From Microbacterium sp. SORGH_AS_1204 (GTDB lineage: Bacteria; Actinomycetota; Actinomycetes; Actinomycetales; Microbacteriaceae), in the NCBI RefSeq assembly GCF_030818935.1, contig NZ_JAUTBD010000001.1, forward strand, positions 2,914,001-2,978,000: DNA of 64,000 nt. Reading direction: 5' to 3'. Position 1 is the first letter of the stretch, and every line of letters begins with the position of its first letter. The notes under the pieces are model-generated. The model was not told the DNA's origin. It ran no database searches and saw only the letters and a list, made by a program, of their open reading frames with translations. Made by a program: the position numbers and the translations under genes. Positions 42,523 to 50,189 of the stretch are shown here, in pieces.

Positions 42523-43508
42523 GCGCGGCTCCGGTGACGGCGGCGGTACAGGAGAGACATTGCCGACCCGACCGCACCCAGGGCGCCCGCGAACAGAAGC
42601 GGAAGCCAGGAAGCGTCCACTCCCGTCGCGGCCAGGCGGGCGGGCGCCGCCGCAGCGGGCGACTCCTGGACCTTCGGTCCGGGCGCCGCGACGGGCGAGC
42701 CCTCCGAGCGCCCGGGCCGGACGACCGCCGGCGGGGTCGGGTCCCCCGCCGGCGGTGTCGGTGTCACCACCGGCGGTGTGGGGGTCACCACCGGGGGTGT
42801 CGGTGTCACCACCGGCGGTGTCGGGGTCACCACCGGGGGTGTCGGTGTCACCACCGGCGGTGTCGGGGTCACCACCGGCGGTGTCGGGGTCACCACCGGC
42901 GGCGTCGGGGTCACCACCGGCGGTGTCGGGGTGGGGTCCGGCTCCACGCGCGTCCCCACGAACTCCACCCGGCTCGTCGCCACCTCGTGCGGCTTGTCGA
43001 CGAACGATGCGACCGAGACCTCCACGATCTCGTCACCCACCGGCACGACCGTCACGCTCAACGTCGTGCGCGAGCACACGATCTCGACCCGGTCGGCCGG
43101 CAGCTCGACGGGGTCGACGAGGTACCCCGTCCGGGGATCCACATCCGCGGTCGCTCGAACGCGCACGCCCGCCTGGCAGTCGAACCGCTGGCCCGCACCG
43201 AGCCGGTCGACGATCCGCAAGGTGTCCCACGGCCCCCGGGGCGACTCCAGCACCCACCTCGCTCGCGCTTCGGTGTCGTCCGTCCACGTACCGTAGCTGT
43301 TGCCCCGGGTGCGATCCGGCGGGCCGAAGAACGGACCGGGCCGCTGCCCGGAAGTGAGCGTCGGCTCCGCGTACGTCGTCGATGTCGTCGCCGTCGCGTC
43401 ACCCTCGCGGGAGTCGACGGTCAGAGCCAGGGCGGGAGTCGCAAGCACGGTCGCCCCGATCACGCCTCCGGCGGCAAGGACGACGAGACGGGAGCCGACG
43501 CGGGTCAC
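42519..43508 (-). CDS. Sortase-type surface protein with TPTPPVV repeats (LAATG)
   Basis: A 329-residue exported protein: signal peptide (VVLAAGGVIGATVLATPALA), a beta-rich domain of about 170 residues with two cysteines, eight tandem TPTPPVV units that form a rigid proline stalk, then LAATG, a hydrophobic segment and RRRHRSRA. LAXTG followed by helix and Arg tail is the recognition pattern of class E sortases, so it should be linked to peptidoglycan. GTG 43508 overlaps the previous stop (GTGA). The beta domain has no recognised ligand; a fructan or matrix role is inferred from the operon. Confidence 0.8.
   Translation of the reverse strand: MTRVGSRLVVLAAGGVIGATVLATPALALTVDSREGDATATTSTTYAEPTLTSGQRPGPFFGPPDRTRGNSYGTWTDDTEARARWVLESPRGPWDTLRIVDRLGAGQRFDCQAGVRVRATADVDPRTGYLVDPVELPADRVEIVCSRTTLSVTVVPVGDEIVEVSVASFVDKPHEVATSRVEFVGTRVEPDPTPTPPVVTPTPPVVTPTPPVVTPTPPVVTPTPPVVTPTPPVVTPTPPVVTPTPPVVTPTPPAGDPTPPAVVRPGRSEGSPVAAPGPKVQESPAAAAPARLAATGVDASWLPLLFAGALGAVGSAMSLLYRRRHRSRA
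42751..42931. repeat. 21-bp minisatellite encoding TPTPPVV
   Basis: About eight and a half tandem 21-bp units with only third-position-like T/G changes (GGTGTCGG, GGGGTC). High identity suggests recent expansion and length variation between strains. Confidence 0.85.
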
Positions 43509-44638
43509 TGCTCGCTCACCTCGCGAGCGTTGCGCCGACGACGCGAGACGACGAGAGCCCCAGCTCCCAGGCCCACGGCCGCGACGGCCAGAGCGCCACC
43601 GACGAAAAGCGCCGTCGAGTCCACACCCGTGATGGCCAGGGGCGAACCGGGGCGGGCGGTGCCGGTACCGGCGGGTCCTGTCACCGAGGCCGGGACGGGG
43701 TCGGCGGAGACGCCGGGCTTGGACGCGCTGACGGAGGGCGAAGCCGAGGGCGACGTCGTGGGCTGAACCGGTCCGGGCACCGACGTGATGCCGCCGGCAG
43801 CGAGCAGCAGGGTGGAATCGAGCTGACCGTCGACCGTGTCGGCGACGGCGGCGACGATCTCCACCGGCTTGCCCGGGGTGACCGTGGCCGTGCAGGTCAA
43901 GGCGACCGAGTAGCCGTTCATCTCCGTGTCGCGCGTGCCGGGGTTGCCCTCTTTCGTGAGGTTGGAGACGAACAGCTCCGGGTGGGTCTCGGCGTTGATG
44001 CTCTTCAGGCCCACCGGCACGTCGCCCAGCGTGGAGCACAGTCGACCGCCGACATAGACACCGAAGGCGTCGCTGTAGTTGCGCTCGGACCATCCCGCGT
44101 ACTCTTCGCTGCCAATGTGATAAACGATTGTCAGACTCTCGCCCTCGGGAACGACCTGCAACCGCAACTCAGCCGCGTCGTACGTCGTCGACGCGAACGA
44201 CGACTCGAGCAGCGCCGAGCCGGCCCCGCCGAGGTCACCCGTGGTGGTGAGCTTGGCGTTGGGGCCCGTGAGTGCCGACGCGGTGAAGTCGACGTCGGAG
44301 GCGGCGGCGGGATCGGCGGCGCGCAGCGACCCGGTGGTCAGCGCCACTCCCGACACCGCGCCGGAGGGAAGACCCAGGTCGAGGCCCGAGAACGTTCCCG
44401 CCTGCACGGCGCGACCGGTCGACAGGCTGGCCGACGACAAGGAGACATGGCCGCCGATCAGGGATTTCGCGGCCGTTGCGGCATCCTGACCCTCGAAGGT
44501 GGACAAGGTGGTCGCGGCGTGCGCCGGCGCGGCGGCGAGCAGCAGGATGGCGGCCGACGACACGGCTGCGGCTGCTGACACCGCGAGGGGGACGCGCCGC
44601 GCAGGCGTCCTGCGGGCGAGGGGGACGTGCTGGGTCAT
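43505..44638 (-). CDS. Choice-of-anchor L domain surface protein (LAITG)
   Basis: A 377-residue exported protein, first gene of the three-gene surface operon. Signal peptide residues 1-41 (ending APAHAA). The body matches choice-of-anchor L domains: AATAAKSLIGGHVSLSSAS, then YHIGSEEYAGWSERNYSDAFGVYVGG with paired Cys in RLCST and ALTCTATV. A Ser/Pro/Thr stalk leads to LAITG, a hydrophobic helix and RRRRNAREVSEQ, a class E sortase signal. Such domains occur in secreted adhesins and polysaccharide-associated proteins. ATG 44638 has AGGAG upstream. Divergent from levansucrase. Confidence 0.82.
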   Translation of the reverse strand: MTQHVPLARRTPARRVPLAVSAAAAVSSAAILLLAAAPAHAATTLSTFEGQDAATAAKSLIGGHVSLSSASLSTGRAVQAGTFSGLDLGLPSGAVSGVALTTGSLRAADPAAASDVDFTASALTGPNAKLTTTGDLGGAGSALLESSFASTTYDAAELRLQVVPEGESLTIVYHIGSEEYAGWSERNYSDAFGVYVGGRLCSTLGDVPVGLKSINAETHPELFVSNLTKEGNPGTRDTEMNGYSVALTCTATVTPGKPVEIVAAVADTVDGQLDSTLLLAAGGITSVPGPVQPTTSPSASPSVSASKPGVSADPVPASVTGPAGTGTARPGSPLAITGVDSTALFVGGALAVAAVGLGAGALVVSRRRRNAREVSEQ

Positions 44639-44681
44639 GACACTCCTGAGGATTGCGGTGGGCGCGACGAAGGGGGTCTTT

Positions 44682-44693
44682 CGGACCGGTTCA
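44682..44693 (-). promoter_or_regulatory. Possible LacI-type site upstream of the surface operon
   Basis: CGGACCGGTTCA partly matches the TTAAnCGnTTAA form seen at the ABC operon; it lies about 45 bp before the first start codon. Weak evidence. Confidence 0.25.
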
Positions 44694-44777
44694 CGTCGTC
44701 GCGAAGAGGGTGGCTGGTGCGGGCTCAGACGACCGCGTGAGGAGGGATGCCACGGAGCACGCCGCTCGGCTGCTCGC

Positions 44778-44804
44778 TGCCGAGAGTGCCAGACATTCTC
44801 GGCA
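44778..44804. promoter_or_regulatory. Perfect inverted repeat in the levansucrase/surface-operon divergent region
   Basis: TGCCGAGA (44778-44785) and TCTCGGCA (44797-44804) are exact reverse complements separated by 11 nt, about 22 bp upstream of the levansucrase -35. The position and 19-bp centre spacing suggest a dimeric regulator, possibly an activator. Confidence 0.5.
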
Positions 44805-44817
44805 AACTCAAATTCTG

Positions 44818-44829
44818 CCAATCGTTTGA
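44818..44829 (+). promoter_or_regulatory. LacI-like operator overlapping the levansucrase -35
   Basis: CCAATCGTTTGA has a central CG with AAT/TTT flanks, similar to the TTAACCGCTTGA site at the ABC operon, and overlaps TTGACA. Confidence 0.4.
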
Positions 44830-44854
44830 CACACTTTGCCTCGCGCCATACGCT
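44826..44854 (+). promoter_or_regulatory. Levansucrase promoter
   Basis: TTGACA (44826-44831), 17-bp spacer, TACGCT (44849-44854): the most canonical sigma-70-type promoter in the window. Expected start near 44861, giving a 42-nt leader. Confidence 0.7.
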
Positions 44855-44902
44855 GACCGCGAGGAGCAGGAGCCACGTCTCGCGACAGAAAGCAGATCCG
44901 AC

Positions 44903-46510
44903 GTGACCATCACGCACAACCGAGTAGGACGCACCCGCGTCCGGCTCGCGGCGATCGCCGCAGTGATCGCCACCACCGCCGTCTTGGCGGCGGGAGCACC
45001 CGCGCAGGCGCAAGCCGCGCCCGCGGCCGTTCCGGGCTACCCGGCCCCGACCGAGCACACCCAGAAGGCCTACGACCCCGAGGACGACTTCACCGCGAAG
45101 TGGACTCGCGCCGATGCGCGGCAGATCAAGGCCATGAGCAACCCCAACGCCCCGTCGCGTGCGAACTCCATGCCCGAGGAGTACACCATGCCGACGGTGC
45201 CGCAGGACTTCCCCGACATGAGCAACGAGCAGGTGTGGGTCTGGGACAGCTGGACCCTCACCGACGGGAGCTCGGCGCAGCCCAGCTTCAAGGGCTGGGA
45301 GGTCGTCTTCTCGCTCGTCGCCGACCGCAAGCTCGGCTTCGACGACCGTCACACGTACGCCAAGCTCGGCTACTTCTACCGTAAGGCCGATGTGGCGGAG
45401 CGCCCGAAGAACGGCGGCTGGACCTACGGCGGCCTGGTCTTCCCGGACGGGGCATCCGGCGCGATCTTCGAGGACCAGTCCTTCAGCCACCAGACGGAGT
45501 GGTCGGGCTCGACCCGCATTTTCGACGGCAACAAGCTGCGCATCTTCTACACGGCGGTGGCGTTCTACCGCAACGAGGACGGCTCCAACCGCAAGCCGTA
45601 CGACCCGCGCCTGGTGCAGAGCGAGGGGCGTATCTTCGCCGATGACAAGGGCGTGTGGTTGACCGGCTTCCGCGACCAGCACGACATGCTCAAGGCCGAC
45701 GGCGAGTACTACCAGACCGGCGCGCAGAACGAGTTCTTCAACTTCCGCGACCCGTTCACCTTCGAGGACCCCGCCCACCCCGGCAAGACCTACATGGTCT
45801 TCGAGGGCAACTCGGCCTTCCCCCGCGGCGAGCGCTCGTGCACCGAGGAAGACATGGGCTATGCACCGGGCGATCCGTACGCCGAGACCGCCGACCAGGC
45901 GATGGACATGGGCGCGCACTTCCAGCTCGCCAACGTCGGACTCGCGGTGGCCGAGAACGCCGCCCTCACCAAGTGGCGCTTCCTGCCGCCCATCCTGTCG
46001 GCAAACTGCGTGAACGACCAGACCGAGCGTCCGCAGATCTACATCAAGGACGGCAAGTACTACCTGTTCACCATCACCCACCGCAGCACGTACGCGGCCG
46101 GCATCGACGGCCCCGAGGGCGTCTACGGTTTCGTGGGCGACGGCATCCGCAGCGACTTCCAGCCGGTCAACCGCGGGTCGGGCCTTGCGCTCGGCAGCCC
46201 CGCGAACCTGAACTTCGCGGTGGGCACGCCCTTCGCACCGGACTACAACCAGCACCCGGGACAGTTCCAGGCCTACTCGCACTACGTCATGCCCGACGGC
46301 CTGGTGCAGTCGTTCATCGACACCATCGGCACCAGCGACAACTTCGTCCGCGGCGGAACCCTCGCACCGACCGTGCGCGTCGACATCAACGGCAACGCCG
46401 TCACGGTCGACCGCTCGTACGGCAAGAACGGGCTCGGCGAATGGGCGGACATCCCCTCGGGCTACGCGCACAAGATCACCCCGACGCCGGACCCCCGGCC
46501 GATCGGCTGA
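44903..46510 (+). CDS. Levansucrase, GH68
   Basis: Secreted enzyme that splits sucrose and transfers fructose to growing levan. A signal peptide covers about residues 1-38 (cut near AQAQAA). GH68 catalytic residues are nucleophile Asp115 in VWVWDSW, the WSGS motif at 200-203, Arg282-Asp283 in FNFRDPFTF and acid/base Glu375 in TERPQIY. The 535-residue length is near that of Gram-positive/proteobacterial levansucrases. GTG 44903 is chosen because the signal peptide begins there; its ribosome site is weak. The gene has its own strong promoter and a 14-bp terminator. The symbol sacB or lsc is not assigned because homology was not tested. Confidence 0.93.
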   Translation: MTITHNRVGRTRVRLAAIAAVIATTAVLAAGAPAQAQAAPAAVPGYPAPTEHTQKAYDPEDDFTAKWTRADARQIKAMSNPNAPSRANSMPEEYTMPTVPQDFPDMSNEQVWVWDSWTLTDGSSAQPSFKGWEVVFSLVADRKLGFDDRHTYAKLGYFYRKADVAERPKNGGWTYGGLVFPDGASGAIFEDQSFSHQTEWSGSTRIFDGNKLRIFYTAVAFYRNEDGSNRKPYDPRLVQSEGRIFADDKGVWLTGFRDQHDMLKADGEYYQTGAQNEFFNFRDPFTFEDPAHPGKTYMVFEGNSAFPRGERSCTEEDMGYAPGDPYAETADQAMDMGAHFQLANVGLAVAENAALTKWRFLPPILSANCVNDQTERPQIYIKDGKYYLFTITHRSTYAAGIDGPEGVYGFVGDGIRSDFQPVNRGSGLALGSPANLNFAVGTPFAPDYNQHPGQFQAYSHYVMPDGLVQSFIDTIGTSDNFVRGGTLAPTVRVDINGNAVTVDRSYGKNGLGEWADIPSGYAHKITPTPDPRPIG

Positions 46511-46522
46511 CACCCTCCCCTC

Positions 46523-46554
46523 GAACGGGGCCCCGCTGCGGCGGGGCCCCGTTC
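46523..46554 (+). terminator. Terminator after levansucrase
   Basis: Perfect 14-bp stem (46523-46536 with 46541-46554) closed by TGCG, 13 bp after the stop; CTCGTTT follows. Confidence 0.85.
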
Positions 46555-46686
46555 CTCGTTTCCGCGGATCGCGCGCGGCCGGCCGCGGGCATTTCACCCG
46601 CTCCCTCGCCCGTCATCACCCTCTCGCGGACCTCCGCGTAATCTGGGTCTCACCACCCCCCGGGGGCGGGGTGCTGAGGAAATCGG

Positions 46687-48579
46687 GTGCTGATGGATGC
46701 CACGACGATGGCCGACGCGATCCTGCACGCCCTGGGCGGGCCCGACAACGTCGCGTCCTCGACGCACTGCGCGACGCGTCTGCGGGTGAACCCGCGGGAT
46801 GTGGCACGGGTGAACGCCGCCGCACTCGACGCCGTCCCCGGCGTCCTGGCGACGCAGGTGGTGGGTGAACAGGTGCAGGTCGTGGTGGGCCCGGGCCGTG
46901 TCGACGAGGTCGCCGCGGCATTCGCGCGGGTGCTCTCGCCCGACCCGACGGTCCCCACGCGCCGCCTTCCGACTCGCGTGATCAGCGTGATCGTCGATGT
47001 CTTCACCCCGCTGCTGCCCGCGCTCGTGGCCGGGGGCCTGCTCACCGCCATCCACAACGTGCTCGCCGGCCCTGGCGCGTTCGGTGATCTGGCAGCGGTG
47101 GACGCCGTACCGGAATTGCGAGGTCCGGTGGCCCTGGTGGGCATGCTGGGCGCGGCGGTCTTCGCCCTCCTGCCCGTGCTGCTCGGCTTCGCGGCCGCCG
47201 GACGCTTCGGAGGGAGCCCCTATCTCGGTGCGGCGATGGGCGCAGCCCTCGTCGCCGCCCCCGGACTCGCCGCCGTCTCGGCGCTGCCGGCCATCCACCT
47301 GACCCCCAGCACGGGGTGGGTGCTCGACGGGATCGACGTGCTCGCCATCGATTACCAGGGCACGGTGCTTCCGATCATCGTGATCTGCTTCGTCCTCGCC
47401 CGCCTGGAGCGCTTCTTCGGTCGGCGGCTACGGGGTTCGGCTCGAGTGCTGCTCGTGCCGCTCCTGACGTTGCTGACCACGGGGCTGCTGGCCTTCCTCA
47501 TCCTGGGCCCGACGCTGCGCTTCCTCGGCGACACCGCCGCCGAGGGCATGGAGTGGCTGTACACGAGCGCCGGAGTGGTCGGCGGCACCGTGGTGGGCGC
47601 GGTGTACTCACCGCTCGTGGTGACCGGTCTGCATCAGGGACTGATCGCGATCGAACTGGGCCTGCTGTCGACCGGCGGATCGTTCATCTTCCCCATCGCC
47701 GCGGCCGCCAACGTCGCTCAGGCAGCGGCCACTCTCGCGATCTGGGTCTCCGCACGGCGCGGGTCGCGACTGCGCGCACTCGCGGCGACGGCGACCGTTC
47801 CGGCGGCGCTCGGCATCGCGGAACCGGCGATATTCGGTGTCACACTGCGGCTGCGCGCACCCTTCGCGATCGCCGTCGGCGCGACGGCCGTCGCCGCGAC
47901 CCTGCTCGCGGCGTTGCGAATTCAGGCCGTCACCCTCGGGGCGGCCGGAGTCTTCGGCTTCGTCTCGATCGCCCCGGGCCGGGTCGGACCGTTCCTGGCG
48001 TGCCTCGGGGTGTCGATCGTGCTGTCGTTCACCGGGACGCTCCTGTGGGCACGCTGGCGGCAGCGGGGCGGGCGTCCGCTCGAGAGCGACGGGGCCACCG
48101 AGCCGAGCGACGAGACGACGGTCCGCTCCCCGGCGGCGGGGACGCGGCTCGACGTGTCCGCCCTGGCCGACCCGGTGTTCGCCGCCAGGGCCCTGGGCCC
48201 GACGTCCGCGGTCGCGCCGTCCTCGGGTCTCGTCTCCTCCCCCGCAGCGGGAACGGTCAGCGCCATCGCGGCCGCCTCGCACGCGTACGGCGTCACCACC
48301 GACGACGGCACGGAGCTGCTCGTGCACGTGGGAATCGACACCGTGCGGTTGGCGGGCCGAGGGTTCCGGCCGCTCGTGCGCGTCGGCGACCGGGTCGCCT
48401 CCGGCGATGCGCTCGTGCATGTCGACCTAGCCGCGGTGAGGGGGGCCGGGTTCGACCCGGTCGTGCTCACCATCGTCACGAACGCCGACGAGCACCAGTA
48501 CACCGACATCGCGGGGGGCTCCGAGGTCGCCGTGGGGACGCCCCTGATGCGGCAGACCCGCGTTGCGAAAGAATACTGA
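46687..48579 (+). CDS. PTS sucrose/beta-glucoside-type transporter, EIIBCA fusion
   Basis: Imports and phosphorylates a sugar, from context most likely sucrose. Order of domains: EIIB (residues 1-85, phospho-Cys28 in STHCATRLRV), EIIC with about ten membrane spans (100-465; TGLHQGLIAIELGLL and LGIAEPAIFGVTLRLR), and EIIA (about 500-625) with the phospho-His in LLVHVGIDTVRLAG. GTG 46687 has GAGG 8 nt upstream; ATG 46693 is an alternative. It lies between levansucrase and the GH32/ABC operon on the same strand, separated from both by promoter or terminator signals. HPr and EI must be elsewhere. Confidence 0.88.
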   Translation: MLMDATTMADAILHALGGPDNVASSTHCATRLRVNPRDVARVNAAALDAVPGVLATQVVGEQVQVVVGPGRVDEVAAAFARVLSPDPTVPTRRLPTRVISVIVDVFTPLLPALVAGGLLTAIHNVLAGPGAFGDLAAVDAVPELRGPVALVGMLGAAVFALLPVLLGFAAAGRFGGSPYLGAAMGAALVAAPGLAAVSALPAIHLTPSTGWVLDGIDVLAIDYQGTVLPIIVICFVLARLERFFGRRLRGSARVLLVPLLTLLTTGLLAFLILGPTLRFLGDTAAEGMEWLYTSAGVVGGTVVGAVYSPLVVTGLHQGLIAIELGLLSTGGSFIFPIAAAANVAQAAATLAIWVSARRGSRLRALAATATVPAALGIAEPAIFGVTLRLRAPFAIAVGATAVAATLLAALRIQAVTLGAAGVFGFVSIAPGRVGPFLACLGVSIVLSFTGTLLWARWRQRGGRPLESDGATEPSDETTVRSPAAGTRLDVSALADPVFAARALGPTSAVAPSSGLVSSPAAGTVSAIAAASHAYGVTTDDGTELLVHVGIDTVRLAGRGFRPLVRVGDRVASGDALVHVDLAAVRGAGFDPVVLTIVTNADEHQYTDIAGGSEVAVGTPLMRQTRVAKEY

Positions 48580-48591
48580 TTAACCGCTTGA
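48580..48591 (+). promoter_or_regulatory. LacI-type operator O1 of the ABC/GH32 operon
   Basis: TTAACCGCTTGA, a pseudo-palindrome with central CG, overlaps the -35 hexamer and the PTS stop region. Confidence 0.5.
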
Positions 48592-48617
48592 CCATCCTCT
48601 CGACCGCTTGCTAGCGT
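48588..48617 (+). promoter_or_regulatory. Promoter of the GH32-ABC-LacI-GH32 operon
   Basis: TTGACC (48588-48593), 18-bp spacer and TAGCGT (48612-48617); start expected near 48624, leaving a leader of about 58 nt. Confidence 0.6.
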
Positions 48618-48621
48618 CTGC

Positions 48622-48651
48622 GTAACCGATTAACCATCCCGGTTCATCGGT
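48622..48651 (+). promoter_or_regulatory. LacI-type operator O2 and longer inverted repeat at the transcription start
   Basis: TAACCGATTA (48623-48632) has central CG. It is also the left arm of a longer repeat: 48625-48635 and 48641-48651 pair at 10 of 11 positions around ATCCC. GATTAACC recurs 50 bp upstream in O1. Confidence 0.6.
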
Positions 48652-48681
48652 CGCCGTGAGTCTCAACGAGGAGTCATCCGC

Positions 48682-50148
48682 ATGCACGAACAAGGGTTCT
48701 TCCGGCCGCCCCACGCCTGGGTCGGCGACGTCATCCCCTGGCAGGAAGACGGACGCTTCCACCTCTTCTATCTGCACGAGTCCCGCCGCACGCCCAAGGT
48801 CGGCATGCCCTGGCACCGCGTGATCACCGACGACCTCGTCACCTTCACCGAGACCGGTCCGGCGCTGGCCTCCGGCGGTCCGGATGCCGACGACTTCAAC
48901 GTCTACACCGGCAGCGTCGTCGTCGAAGACGGCATCCATCACGTCTTCTACACCGGCCAGAATCCCGCTCGCGTCGGCTCCGACGGCCTCCCCCTGCAGC
49001 TCGTGCTGCACGCCAGCAGCACCGATGGCATGCACACCTGGCAGCGCCACCCCGAGCACACGTTCGGCGCGACGGCCGGCTACGAGAGTGCCGACTGGCG
49101 CGATCCCTTCGTCTTCCGAGACGAGGCCGCGGGTCTGTGGCGCATGCTCGTCACCGCCCGCCACGCCGATGGTCCCGAGCGCCGCCGCGGAGTGATCGCG
49201 CAGTGCGTGTCGCGAGACCTCCGCACGTGGGAGGCCGCGGAGCCGTTCTGGGATCCCCGCCGCTACATCGCGCACGAGTGCCCCGAGGTGTTCGAGTGGA
49301 ACGGCTGGTGGTACCTGGTGTATTCCGAGTTCAGCGAGTCGTTCACCACCCGCTACCGCGTCTCGCGGAGCCTTCACGGCCCCTGGACGGTCCCTGCCGA
49401 CGACTCCCTCGACGGCCGCGCGTACTACGCGGCGAAATCCGCCGCCCGTGGCGACCGTCGCTTCTTCTTCGGCTGGATCGCCTCCCGCGAGGGCGGAACC
49501 GACGACGGCGCCTGGCAGTGGGCGGGAACCCTCTCGGTGCTCGAAGCCGAGCAGAACCTCGACGGGACGCTCCGCTTCCACCCGCCGCGCGAGCTGGTGG
49601 AAACCTTCGACCGGGGCGTGGCCACCGCGGCATCCGGCACCGTCCTCTCGGCCCCCGACGGCTACGCCGACCTCGTGTTGACCGAGACGATCCCCTCGAC
49701 CTTCCGCGTCGACGCCGTGTTCGACATCGCCGAGGGCACGACCGAGTGCGGGCTACTGCTGCGCGCGAGCGCCGACGGCGACGAGGGCTACGCCCTGCGC
49801 CTCGAGCCCCGACGCAACCGCCTCGTCTTCGACCGCTGGCCGCGCCGGCGCACCGGCGGCGAGCAATGGCAGATCTCGGGCGACGTGCCCTTCGCCGTCG
49901 AGCTGGAACGCCACGTCGATCTCGCCCCGGGCGCGCACCGCATCGAGGTGATCGTCGACGACGACCTGTGCGTCGCCACCGTCGACGGCGCCGTCACTCT
50001 CAGCACGCGTCTGTACGACCGCACCGCCGGCGGTGTCGGCGCCTTCGTCGGCGAGGGCAGCGCCACGATCCTCAGCCTCGACGTGTCCACACGAGAAGCG
50101 CGCTCCCCCGCCCCTCAGCGCGGCGACCTCCTCGTCGCCTCCTCCTGA
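48682..50148 (+). CDS. GH32 fructosidase with atypical N-terminal motif, cytosolic
   Basis: A 488-residue glycoside hydrolase with no signal peptide, probably acting on imported fructo-oligosaccharides. The usual WMNDPNG is replaced by HAWVGDVIPW, with Asp16 as the probable nucleophile. Arg140-Asp141 in DWRDPFVF and Glu199 in AHECPEVFE are conserved. A C-terminal beta-sandwich (DAVFDIAEGTTECGLLL...) completes the protein. ATG 48682 has GAGGAG upstream. First gene of an operon with the ABC importer, LacI regulator and another GH32. The divergent motif suggests an unusual linkage or substrate specificity. Confidence 0.85.
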   Translation: MHEQGFFRPPHAWVGDVIPWQEDGRFHLFYLHESRRTPKVGMPWHRVITDDLVTFTETGPALASGGPDADDFNVYTGSVVVEDGIHHVFYTGQNPARVGSDGLPLQLVLHASSTDGMHTWQRHPEHTFGATAGYESADWRDPFVFRDEAAGLWRMLVTARHADGPERRRGVIAQCVSRDLRTWEAAEPFWDPRRYIAHECPEVFEWNGWWYLVYSEFSESFTTRYRVSRSLHGPWTVPADDSLDGRAYYAAKSAARGDRRFFFGWIASREGGTDDGAWQWAGTLSVLEAEQNLDGTLRFHPPRELVETFDRGVATAASGTVLSAPDGYADLVLTETIPSTFRVDAVFDIAEGTTECGLLLRASADGDEGYALRLEPRRNRLVFDRWPRRRTGGEQWQISGDVPFAVELERHVDLAPGAHRIEVIVDDDLCVATVDGAVTLSTRLYDRTAGGVGAFVGEGSATILSLDVSTREARSPAPQRGDLLVASS

Positions 50149-50189
50149 CCCCACCCACACCCGCACCACACACATCAATGGAGATACAC

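Noticed and set aside
42751..42931. CRISPR-like tandem repeat
   Set aside because: 21-bp units are contiguous with no spacers and translate in frame to TPTPPVV.
43505..46597. A 1030-codon minus-strand open frame covering levansucrase
   Set aside because: Only its last 377 codons (from ATG 44638) have protein-family character and a ribosome site; the rest is the antisense of the GH68 gene, open because of GC-rich codon bias.
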